A DNA stretch of 13,647 nucleotides from Clostridia bacterium (GTDB lineage Bacteria; Bacillota; Clostridia; Christensenellales; Aristaeellaceae): the NCBI GenBank assembly GCA_017537105.1, contig JAFWBZ010000378.1, positions 1 to 13,647 on the forward strand. The letters run 5' to 3'. The first letter of the stretch is position 1. Every line of letters begins with the position of its first letter. The notes beneath the pieces are model-generated. The model saw nothing but the letters and a program-made list of their open reading frames with translations. It was not told where the DNA came from and made no database searches. A program made the translations under genes and the position numbers. Below are positions 1-6,595 of the stretch, piece by piece.

Positions 1-50
1 CCTTCCGTTCGTCAACCCGCGCTCCACGCGCCGGTTCGCCTATGGATATC

Positions 51-80
51 AGTATACGCCCTGCGCGCGAGCGGCGTCAA
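51..80 (-). promoter_or_regulatory. Leftward sigma-A-type promoter for a gene beyond the left edge
   Basis: Read on the minus strand, a TTGACG -35 box (80-75) is followed by an 18-bp spacer and a TATACT -10 box (56-51). Both hexamers differ from consensus at one position. Downstream, 36-14 contains an imperfect inverted repeat (AACC/GGTT and GCGC/GCGC arms around a 5-nt loop), and a GGAAGG at 6-1 could be a ribosome site. The gene it would drive lies outside the window. Confidence 0.55.
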
Positions 81-272
81 GTGAATTTTTTAAAAAGGGG
101 TTATTCATTTGGTTTATAGCGGAAATGGAAGAATGAACGATCATCAATACGAAACGGGCATATAATTGAATATTTTGGCCATAAACGGCTTAAATATGCA
201 GGAATGAACAAGTCAGAAATGCAAAATCAAGGTTAAATCGTGCTCAAACCTGCAATTTCAGCCGAATAATTC
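81..272. other. AT-rich intergenic stretch with no recognised gene
   Basis: This stretch is much richer in A and T than its surroundings and lies between a leftward promoter and the gdhA promoter. No open frame with a ribosome site was found on either strand. The octamer GAATGAAC occurs at 131-138 and 202-209. A TATAAT at 161-166 has no matching -35 box. It may hold regulator sites for the divergent promoters, but no family-specific operator is recognisable. Confidence 0.4.
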
Positions 273-301
273 TTGCAAAATGGCGCGCGAGTCGTTATAA
301 T
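273..301 (+). promoter_or_regulatory. gdhA promoter
   Basis: A TTGCAA -35 box (273-278), a 17-bp spacer and a perfect TATAAT -10 box (296-301) form a strong sigma-A-type promoter. Transcription should begin near 308, leaving a leader of about 95 nt before gdhA. Confidence 0.8.
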
Positions 302-311
302 AATTCGCGAA

Positions 312-344
312 GCCGGCTGAGCGCCGGCGCCGAGGGGGGGCGCC
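312..344 (+). promoter_or_regulatory. Overlapping alternative hairpins in the gdhA leader
   Basis: Two perfect 6-bp stems share bases. GCCGGC at 312-317 pairs with GCCGGC at 323-328, and GGCGCC at 326-331 pairs with GGCGCC at 339-344. Because 326-328 belongs to both, the two folds cannot form together. A G run at 334-340 could also pair with CCCCC at 356-360. The structure lies between the promoter and the ribosome site. No known riboswitch class is recognised, so a regulatory role is inferred only from the geometry. Confidence 0.35.
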
Positions 345-403
345 GCAGGGTCATTCCCCCGAGGGCGAGCAAACGCAAACCAAGCGATTAGGAGGATTTG
401 AAC

Positions 404-1750
404 ATGGCGCTGAGCAATGCATATCTGATCGACCTGATGGCGCGCGTCGAGGCGCGCAACCCCAATGACAAACAGTTCCTGATCACCGTTAAGAGCGTGC
501 TGGAGTCCATCGAGCCCGTCGTGGAGAAGCATCCCGAGTACGTCAAGGCCGGCGTGCTGGAGCTGTTCTGCGAGCAGGAGCGCGTGATCAAGTTCCGCGT
601 GCCGTGGATCGACGACGCGGGCAATGTGCATGTGAACCGCGGCTATCGCGTACAGGGCAACAGCGCCATCGGTCCCTACAAGGGCGGCCTGAGGCTCCAT
701 CCGTCCGTGACCGAGGACACCGTGAAGTTCCTGGCCTTCGAGCAGACGCTGAAGAACAGCCTGACCGGCCTGCCCATCGGCGGCGGCAAGGGCGGCAGCG
801 ACTTCGATCCCAAGGGCAAGAGCGACTTTGAGGTCATGCGCTTCTGCCAGAGCTTCATGACGGAGCTCTTCAAGTACATCGGCGCGGACACCGACGTGCC
901 CGCCGGCGACATCGGCGTGGGCGCCCGCGAGATCGGCTACCTGTACGGCCAGTACAAGCGCATCACCGGCCTGTACGAGGGCGTGCTGACCGGCAAGGGC
1001 CTCTCCTACGGCGGCAGCCTCGTGCGCACCCAGGCCACCGGCTACGGCCTGTGCTACTTCACCGAGGAGATGCTGAATGCAGCGGGCAAGAGCTTCAAGG
1101 ACCAGACGGTCGTGATCTCCGGCTCCGGCAACGTGGCCATCTACGCCAACGAGAAGGCCACCCAGCTGGGCGCCAAGGTCGTGGCGATGTCGGATTCCAA
1201 CGGCTATGTCTATGACAAAAACGGCATCGACCTGGCCTGCGTCAAGGTCATCAAGGAGGTCCGCCGCGGCCGCATCAAGGAGTACCTCGATGTGCATCCC
1301 GAGGCCGAGTATCACGAGGGCTGCGCCGGCATCTGGACGATCCCCTGCGACATCGCCCTGCCCTGCGCCACCCAGAACGAGATCAGCCTGGATTCCTGCA
1401 AGGCGCTGGTCGCCAACGGCTGCTACTGCGTCTCCGAGGGCGCGAACATGCCCACCGTAATCGAGGGCATCGAATACCTGCAAAAGAACGGCGTGCTCTT
1501 CGGGCCCGCGAAGGCCGCCAACGCCGGCGGCGTGGCCACCTCCGCCCTGGAGATGAGCCAGAACTCCGAGCGCCTCAGCTGGACCGCCGAAGAGGTGGAC
1601 GCCAAGTTGAAGGGCATCATGGTCAACATCTACCACAACGTCGCCAACGCCGCCAAGGAATACGGCATGGAGGGCAACTTCGAGGCCGGCGCGAACATCG
1701 CGGGCTTCCTGAAGGTCGCCAACGCCATGTACGCTCAGGGCGTCTGCTGA
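404..1750 (+). CDS. gdhA: NADP-type glutamate dehydrogenase
   Basis: This cytosolic hexameric enzyme makes glutamate from 2-oxoglutarate and ammonium with NADPH, or runs in reverse. The 448-residue product has the usual family length. Visible motifs are the substrate-binding GPYKGGLRLH (residues 90-99), the catalytic-lysine block LPIGGGKGGSDFDPKGKSD (123-141, catalytic K129), the DVPAGDIGVG block (165-174), the Rossmann turn GSGNVA (240-245) and SDSNG (263-267), the last resembling NADP-dependent rather than NAD-dependent enzymes. The ATG at 404 is chosen because AGGAGG at 390-395 lies 8 nt upstream; an in-frame TTG at 398 is too close to that site. It has its own promoter and terminator, so it is probably monocistronic. 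Nothing looks damaged. Coenzyme preference is inferred from similarity. Confidence 0.97.
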   Translation: MALSNAYLIDLMARVEARNPNDKQFLITVKSVLESIEPVVEKHPEYVKAGVLELFCEQERVIKFRVPWIDDAGNVHVNRGYRVQGNSAIGPYKGGLRLHPSVTEDTVKFLAFEQTLKNSLTGLPIGGGKGGSDFDPKGKSDFEVMRFCQSFMTELFKYIGADTDVPAGDIGVGAREIGYLYGQYKRITGLYEGVLTGKGLSYGGSLVRTQATGYGLCYFTEEMLNAAGKSFKDQTVVISGSGNVAIYANEKATQLGAKVVAMSDSNGYVYDKNGIDLACVKVIKEVRRGRIKEYLDVHPEAEYHEGCAGIWTIPCDIALPCATQNEISLDSCKALVANGCYCVSEGANMPTVIEGIEYLQKNGVLFGPAKAANAGGVATSALEMSQNSERLSWTAEEVDAKLKGIMVNIYHNVANAAKEYGMEGNFEAGANIAGFLKVANAMYAQGVC

Positions 1751-1790
1751 TCGGACCGCGTCCGACGGCCATCGCCGCGGCGAAAACTTC

Positions 1791-1840
1791 GCCCGGGACC
1801 CTCGCTCGATTCGAGCGCAGGATCCCGGGCGCTTTGTTTG
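1791..1840. terminator. Hairpin terminator between gdhA and the convergent reductase gene
   Basis: The arms 1791-1809 and 1811-1830 form a long GC-rich stem beginning GCCCGGGA and ending TCCCGGGC, with one mismatch and one bulge. On the plus strand a broken T run (gctttgttt) follows; on the minus strand a GTTTTC follows, so it may serve both genes. A smaller perfect stem, TCGGAC-CGC-GTCCGA (1751-1765), directly abuts the gdhA stop codon. Confidence 0.8.
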
Positions 1841-1857
1841 GGCGGCTTCGGGGGAGA

Positions 1858-3987
1858 TCAGATCTCCTTCACCGCGTTTTCGCCGGCCACCTTGCCGTAG
1901 TACATGGCCATGGCGTGGCTGACGCCCTTCAGGCCGATGGGATACTGGAGGCCGAAGCGGCCGCCCTGCATGTTGCCGGCGACGTAGAGGCCCTTGATGA
2001 TGTCGCCGCAGACCTGCCGGCCCTGCTCGTCGGTGATCTCCGTGAAGGTGTGGCAGTCCTCGTCGGACTCCAGGCCGCCGATGCACACCAGCATGATGGC
2101 GGTGGAGAACATGTCCGCATAGAAGGGCGCGGTGTCCACGGGCATGAGGCGGGAGGGCACCTTGTTGAAGTCCTCGTCGTAGCCCTTGGCCGCCAGCTCG
2201 TTGTAGCGGGCGATGGAGGCAAGCGCGGTCTGCTGGGCCTTCTCGTCGTCGGGATACACCAGGGCCACCAGCTCCTCCAGCGTGTCCGCCTTCAGGCAGC
2301 GGCCGTCGGCCACGGCAGCCTCCAGTTGATAGGGGCTCTTCCAGTTGCGATAGGTGGCGTTGTTCTTCGGAGCCTCGTCGGCGGAGGCGTAGTCCTCAAA
2401 GTAGCAGGCGCCGCCGTGGGCCGCGGGCATGTGGGTGACCTGCTCCGGCCAGTTGGCGTCGAAGAACTGCCAGCTCTGCATGAGCCGCACCGCCTCGATC
2501 TGGTTCTCCAGCTGCTGTCCGGGCAGATCCTCGTTCATGAAGCGCTTGCCGTCCATGTCCAGGTTCAAAAAGCCCGCGTTGCCCATGACGCCCACGCCGG
2601 ACAGGTCGGCGCCGCCGCCCATGTGGTGGATCATCGGGGCGTTGAAGCCCGCCACCTTGGCCCCGGCCCATGCGCCCATGCGCAGGCCGTCGCCCTGGTT
2701 GGTCTGCTTGCCGTTCACATCGAAGGACACGAACAGGCGATTGTTCTTGTGGGTCTTCATGATGTCGGGCGCAAAGTGATTCATGCAGGCGTCGTTGGAG
2801 CCGTAATCGCCGGTGGACAGGATGACGCCCTTGGTGGCGGTCAGCTTCAGATACTTGCCCTTGTTGGGGGAATCGGGGTTGTCGTCCAGCGCGTAGACGC
2901 CCACGCAGCGGCCGTCCTCCATGATGAGCTTCTTGCCGAAGTGGCCAAAGTAGGCCTCCACCTTGCCGGTCTCCAGCGCCTTCTGCCAGTTGGCGTTGAA
3001 GGTCGTCGCCTGGCTGGGAAGGAATTCCACCGACGTGGGATAGCAGGGGAAGCGCTCCTCCTTCCAGTTGTACACGTGCTCGTTGCCGTCCGCGTCCTTG
3101 TAAGACGGCAGGGGACGGAAGATGGGCACCAGGAAGTCGTCCGCGTTCTCGTCCTCGATGGGCTGGCGGGTCTCATCGGCGATGAACAGGTGCTCGTCCG
3201 CGCCCATGTACCAGTCGAAGGCCTCGCCGATGTTGGCGGCCCACTTGGCGGTGATGGGGCGCTTCACGCGGTAGCCGGACTCGTTGACGTGGGAATCGAC
3301 GATCTCGGCGACCTCCTCCTGCGTCAGCGCGCGCTCGGGCCAGCGGGCGTTCAGGGTGGGGCTGTTGATGACGGCGAACTCGCCGGAGCGGCACTGGGGC
3401 GCTGCGGCGCCGTCGATGCCGATGACGGTTGCGCCCTGCTCGGCGGCGGCGCGGCAGGCCGACACGCCCGCCAGGCCCAGGCCGACCACGACGACCTCCG
3501 CCTCCGCCTCGGCGTAGACGTCCGCGTCCGCGATCTCCGGTTCCTCGCCCAACCAGTCGTCGGCGGGGGCGGCCTCCTCGGTGGACGCTTCCTCTTCAAC
3601 CGCCAGGCCCATGGCCTGGGCAATGCAGCTCGCAGCGGCCTTTTTGACCGCGCCGCTGGTGACGGTGGCGCCGGTTACGCCGTCGATCTCCGCCGCCTGG
3701 GCGTTCTTCAGCTGTTCGGCCAGCGTCTCCGCAGCCGCCGCGCCGATCTCCGGCGTCTCCCCGCTGGAATCCACGACGACATCCACGATGCTCGTCTCGT
3801 CAAAGGTCATCGTTACCGTGACCATGCTCTCCAGTCCCTGCTCGCTGGCGCTGTAGGTGCCCGGCGTGTAGATCGCCTTTCCCTCCTCGGCAAAGGCCGC
3901 GCCGCCCAGCACCGTCGTCGCGGTGGCGCCCAGCGCGCCCATGGCGGAGATCTTCAGGAAATTGCGTCTCGTAACCAGTTTCGTCAT
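1858..3987 (-). CDS. Tat-exported FMN/FAD flavoprotein reductase (fumarate/urocanate-reductase superfamily), substrate unknown
   Basis: The 709-residue protein begins with a twin-arginine signal (TRRNFLK at residues 6-12, hydrophobic stretch, AFA before EEG near residue 34), so it should act outside the membrane. Residues about 40-125 resemble the FMN-binding domain; DGVTGAT at 102-108 fits the flavinylation motif, with T108 the likely FMN attachment site for an ApbE enzyme. An acidic Ala/Glu/Pro linker (128-160) leads to a FAD_binding_2 domain with GLGLAG at 169-174. Known relatives are fumarate, urocanate and other enoate reductases of anaerobic respiration. The C-terminus (GGRFGLQYPIG) lacks the HGANRLGG block of classical fumarate reductases, so the substrate cannot be named. 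The ATG at 3987 has AGGAGG 8 nt upstream; an earlier in-frame start would bury the Tat signal. The divergent LysR gene is the likely regulator. Confidence 0.85.
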   Translation of the reverse strand: MTKLVTRRNFLKISAMGALGATATTVLGGAAFAEEGKAIYTPGTYSASEQGLESMVTVTMTFDETSIVDVVVDSSGETPEIGAAAAETLAEQLKNAQAAEIDGVTGATVTSGAVKKAAASCIAQAMGLAVEEEASTEEAAPADDWLGEEPEIADADVYAEAEAEVVVVGLGLAGVSACRAAAEQGATVIGIDGAAAPQCRSGEFAVINSPTLNARWPERALTQEEVAEIVDSHVNESGYRVKRPITAKWAANIGEAFDWYMGADEHLFIADETRQPIEDENADDFLVPIFRPLPSYKDADGNEHVYNWKEERFPCYPTSVEFLPSQATTFNANWQKALETGKVEAYFGHFGKKLIMEDGRCVGVYALDDNPDSPNKGKYLKLTATKGVILSTGDYGSNDACMNHFAPDIMKTHKNNRLFVSFDVNGKQTNQGDGLRMGAWAGAKVAGFNAPMIHHMGGGADLSGVGVMGNAGFLNLDMDGKRFMNEDLPGQQLENQIEAVRLMQSWQFFDANWPEQVTHMPAAHGGACYFEDYASADEAPKNNATYRNWKSPYQLEAAVADGRCLKADTLEELVALVYPDDEKAQQTALASIARYNELAAKGYDEDFNKVPSRLMPVDTAPFYADMFSTAIMLVCIGGLESDEDCHTFTEITDEQGRQVCGDIIKGLYVAGNMQGGRFGLQYPIGLKGVSHAMAMYYGKVAGENAVKEI

Positions 3988-4042
3988 AGTGTTCCCCTCC
4001 TTTTTGTGGGTCACCGCCGTTGGCGGGCGGCTTTTCAGGAAC

Positions 4043-4071
4043 ATTATCGCAGAACCGGCTTGATTTTGGAA
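4043..4071 (-). promoter_or_regulatory. Promoter of the FMN/FAD reductase gene (extended -10 type)
   Basis: On the minus strand a weak TTCCAA -35 box (4071-4066), a 17-bp spacer and GATAAT (4048-4043) preceded by TG one base upstream form an extended -10 promoter. The weak -35 suggests that an activator is needed. The leader contains a small stem, CCGCC/GGCGG, at 4014-4026 before the ribosome site. Confidence 0.55.
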
Positions 4072-4089
4072 TCACGAATTGATTATAAT
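4060..4089 (+). promoter_or_regulatory. lysR promoter
   Basis: TTGATT (4060-4065), an 18-bp spacer and a perfect TATAAT (4084-4089) form a promoter whose start site would be about 30 nt before the lysR start codon. It overlaps the -35 box of the divergent reductase promoter, so the two promoters probably compete or are co-regulated. Confidence 0.7.
4061..4084. promoter_or_regulatory. Candidate LysR operator: three alternating TGATT/AATCA half-sites
   Basis: TGATT (4061-4065), AATCA (4070-4074) and TGATT (4080-4084) form two back-to-back inverted repeats with 4-nt and 5-nt spacers. The array sits over the -35 region of the reductase promoter and the spacer of the lysR promoter, the usual place for LysR-type autoregulation and activation of a divergent target. 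It is not a strict T-N11-A box, so the assignment is tentative. Confidence 0.45.
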
Positions 4090-4125
4090 GTATGTAGTTT
4101 TACTTCATGCCAAAGGAGGGTCATC

Positions 4126-5019
4126 ATGCTGAAGCCGTCGCTCGTCACCTTTGTCCAGGTGTGCCGCTTCGGGAGCTTCACCCGGACGGCGGAAAAGCTG
4201 TTCATCACGCCCAGCGCGGTCATGCAGCAGATGGACGCTCTGGAGCGGGATTTCGGCGTCAAGCTGCTGGTTCGCACGCACCACGGGGTGAAGCCCACGC
4301 CGGCGGGCGCCTATCTGCTGGAGGAGGCGCAGGCGCAGATGCGCAGGTCCGGGGAGGTGCGGGCGCGGGTCAGCGCCATCGCTTCCGAGAACGACATGAT
4401 ATGCATCGGGACATCACTGATCGAGAAGTGCCGCCTGCTCTACGACCTGTGGGCGCTGTACAGTGAAAAAAATCCGGCCTGCCGCATACAGATGGTAAAC
4501 ATCAGCGCGGAGACCGGCATACCCGATTGCGCGGATATGGTGGAGAGCCTGAACAGCGGCATCGGCTGGATGCGGGAGTGGGAGTTCTTTGAGATCTGCC
4601 GCGTGCCCATCGGAATCGCCATGGAGAGCGCCCATCCGCTCGCGAAAAAGGCAGTCTTCGAGCCCAGGGACCTCGTCGGCCAGCAGGTGGGCACCTTTCG
4701 CGGGACCGCCTATGAGGGCCTGTCGGAGCTGCATCGAACGCTGGAGACGCAGGGAACCGAGCTGTTCTGGATGGACTATCCCACGCCCTCGGTGTTCTGG
4801 GAGTGCGCGTTTCAGCATCGACTGCTGCTGGCGCCCCTGTGCTGGAGCGACATTCTGCCGGGTTTGACCCTGAGACCGGTTCGCTGGCCCTACAGCCTGC
4901 CCTACGGCATCTTTACCCGCGAACGGCCCAAGCGGGAGGCGGATCACTTCCTGCGCTTTATCAAGGAAATGTATACGGGCGCCGATCCGGAGACCATCGT
5001 TCCCATGCTGACCTACTGA
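4126..5019 (+). CDS. LysR-family transcriptional regulator
   Basis: The 297-residue product has the normal length for a LysR regulator. The N-terminal winged helix-turn-helix lies at about residues 3-61, with FTRTAEKLFITPSAVMQQM (18-36) as the helix-turn-helix and the PTPAG wing at 57-61. The remainder is a co-inducer-binding domain that matches the family only loosely. The start is fixed by AGGAGG at 4114-4119, 6 nt before ATG. The reading frame stays open far upstream only because it runs antisense to the neighbouring GC-rich gene. Its position divergent from the reductase, with a shared putative operator, suggests that it controls that enzyme and itself. Ligand unknown. It ends 21 bp from the convergent exporter gene with no clear terminator between them. 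Confidence 0.92.
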   Translation: MLKPSLVTFVQVCRFGSFTRTAEKLFITPSAVMQQMDALERDFGVKLLVRTHHGVKPTPAGAYLLEEAQAQMRRSGEVRARVSAIASENDMICIGTSLIEKCRLLYDLWALYSEKNPACRIQMVNISAETGIPDCADMVESLNSGIGWMREWEFFEICRVPIGIAMESAHPLAKKAVFEPRDLVGQQVGTFRGTAYEGLSELHRTLETQGTELFWMDYPTPSVFWECAFQHRLLLAPLCWSDILPGLTLRPVRWPYSLPYGIFTRERPKREADHFLRFIKEMYTGADPETIVPMLTY

Positions 5020-5040
5020 TGGGGAAGGGGAGCCCGCCCG

Positions 5041-6411
5041 CTATGCCCTCGTTCGCAGCGCGAGCCGGCCGAAGCCCAGCTTCCGCCGGGCGAAGGGGTA
5101 GTAGACCAGGAAGGCCAGCCCGGTCATCACCCAGGAGATCGGATAGCTGAGCGTGATGGCGCGCAGGACGTGCCAGGCGGGCACCACGGTGAACATCCAG
5201 ATCACGCGGTAGACGCAGATGCCGAAGGCCGTGATCATCGTGGGCACCAGCGTGCGGCCCATGCCCCGCAGCGCGCCGGAGATCATCTCGATGGGCACGA
5301 ACAGGAAGTACCACGGGGTGATCTGGCGCATCATCTCCAGGGCGATCGTCATCACCTCCGCGTCCCGGGTGAACACGGAATACACGGGCCGGGCGAAGAG
5401 GAAGAACAGCGCGCTGAACGCCCAGGCAGTCGCGAGGGCCAGGCCGGAGCAGACGAACAGGCTCTTCTCCGCGCGGTCCAGCCGACGCGCGCCGTAGTTC
5501 TGGCCCGCGAAGGTCATGATGGAGACGCCGAAGGCGCCGTTGATCATCCAGAACAGGCCGTCCACCTTGCCCAGCGTCACCCAGGCCGCCACGGTGGATG
5601 TGCCAAAGCCGTTGATGGTGGCGGTGATGATCATGTTGGACAGCGCATACATCACGGACTGAAGGCCGGAGGGCAGGCCGATCTGCACCGTGCGGCGCAG
5701 CAGCGCCCCGTCGGGCCGGATGGCCCGGGGCTTCAGCCGATAGCTGTCCCCGGTGCGGCACAGGTGGCGCCACACCAGCGCGCCGGCCGCCAGCTGGGCC
5801 AGGGAGGTGGCGACGGCCACGCCCGTCACCGACCAGTGAAACGCGACCACGAACAGCAGATCCAGCGCGACGTTGACCAGGCAGGCGGCCATCAGGAAGC
5901 GGAGCGGCCGGCGGGAATCGCCCACGGCCCGCAGCACGCCCGAGCCCACGTTGAACACCATGGCGGGGACCATCGACAGAAACACGATGCGCAGGTAGCG
6001 CGCGGAGTCCGCCATGGTGTCGGCCGGGGTGTTCATCCAGCGCAGCAGCGTCGGTGCAAAGGCCAGGCCCAGCGCCGTCATCGCCAGCCCCGCGGCCAGC
6101 GCCAGCCACAGCGCGGTGTGCACTGCCCGGGAGACGCCGTCCCGGTCCTCCGCGCCGAAGAACTGCGAGACGATGACCGTCGCGCCGGAGGACAGGCCCA
6201 CGAAAAAGCCGATCAGCAGGTTCAGGATCTGCGCTGCCGAGCCGCCGACAGCGGCCAGCGCCGCCTTGCCCGCAAAGCGGCCCACCACCACGGCGTCCAC
6301 GGTGTTGTAGAGCTGCTGAAACAGCGTGCCCAGCAGGATCGGGAAGAAGAAGGCCAGCAGCTGCCGCCAGATGACGCCCTCGATGATTTGGTTTTTCTCC
6401 GTATTATGCAT
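5041..6411 (-). CDS. MATE-family multidrug/metabolite exporter
   Basis: This 456-residue integral membrane protein has the usual MATE length and is expected to have 12 membrane helices in two halves. The N-terminal signature is clear: residues 1-60 include PILLGTLFQQLYNTVDAVVVG, then the FAGKAALAAVGG segment. A second-half equivalent, PSGLQSVMYALSNMIITATIN, marks the internal repeat. MATE proteins export drugs or metabolites using sodium or proton gradients; the substrate cannot be read from sequence. The ATG at 6411 follows AGGGG (6423-6419) with a 7-nt gap, a weaker site than those of its neighbours. It is divergent from the second flavoprotein gene and converges on lysR. Co-function with those genes is inferred from position only. 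Confidence 0.93.
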   Translation of the reverse strand: MHNTEKNQIIEGVIWRQLLAFFFPILLGTLFQQLYNTVDAVVVGRFAGKAALAAVGGSAAQILNLLIGFFVGLSSGATVIVSQFFGAEDRDGVSRAVHTALWLALAAGLAMTALGLAFAPTLLRWMNTPADTMADSARYLRIVFLSMVPAMVFNVGSGVLRAVGDSRRPLRFLMAACLVNVALDLLFVVAFHWSVTGVAVATSLAQLAAGALVWRHLCRTGDSYRLKPRAIRPDGALLRRTVQIGLPSGLQSVMYALSNMIITATINGFGTSTVAAWVTLGKVDGLFWMINGAFGVSIMTFAGQNYGARRLDRAEKSLFVCSGLALATAWAFSALFFLFARPVYSVFTRDAEVMTIALEMMRQITPWYFLFVPIEMISGALRGMGRTLVPTMITAFGICVYRVIWMFTVVPAWHVLRAITLSYPISWVMTGLAFLVYYPFARRKLGFGRLALRTRA

Positions 6412-6445
6412 ATGCGTGCCCCTGTGATGTGATCTCAGCACGTCG

Positions 6446-6474
6446 ATTGTACGCCTGCCACGGCGCAAAGGCAA
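6446..6474 (-). promoter_or_regulatory. MATE exporter promoter
   Basis: On the minus strand TTGCCT (6474-6469), a 17-bp spacer and TACAAT (6451-6446) precede the exporter start by about 35 nt. An inverted repeat CGCGT-N4-ACGCG (6490-6503) lies between this promoter and the divergent one and could be an operator. Confidence 0.6.
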
Positions 6475-6520
6475 GTAAAGATTGTAATGCGCGTCCCAAC
6501 GCGAAAAGCAGGGCCTTTGG

Positions 6521-6549
6521 TTGACACGGCGGGACGCCGCCGGTATAAT
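6521..6549 (+). promoter_or_regulatory. Perfect-consensus promoter of the second Tat flavoprotein
   Basis: TTGACA (6521-6526), exactly 17 bp, then TATAAT (6544-6549) match the sigma-A consensus at every hexamer base. The spacer contains an inverted repeat CGGCG-GGA-CGCCG (6527-6539), which could be a repressor site within the promoter. Confidence 0.85.
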
Positions 6550-6595
6550 GAAGGCAGTTGCAATGAACCCCAACGATCGGAAAGGAGAATGCATC

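Noticed and set aside
161..166. A second gdhA promoter using TATAAT at this site
   Set aside because: No acceptable -35 hexamer is found at 16-18 bp upstream, while the promoter at 273-301 is much stronger.
233..2086. A 617-codon open frame on the minus strand across gdhA
   Set aside because: It is antisense to a clearly conserved gdhA, has no ribosome site, and its low-complexity composition reflects GC-rich third positions.
1834..4125. The lysR frame stays open for over 2 kb upstream, suggesting a large fusion protein
   Set aside because: The upstream part is antisense to the reductase gene and resembles no family. A ribosome site and promoter place the real start at 4126.
5170..6432. A 420-codon plus-strand frame opposite the MATE gene
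   Set aside because: It is a shadow of the exporter, rich in Arg, His, Gly and Gln, with no ribosome site or recognisable domain.
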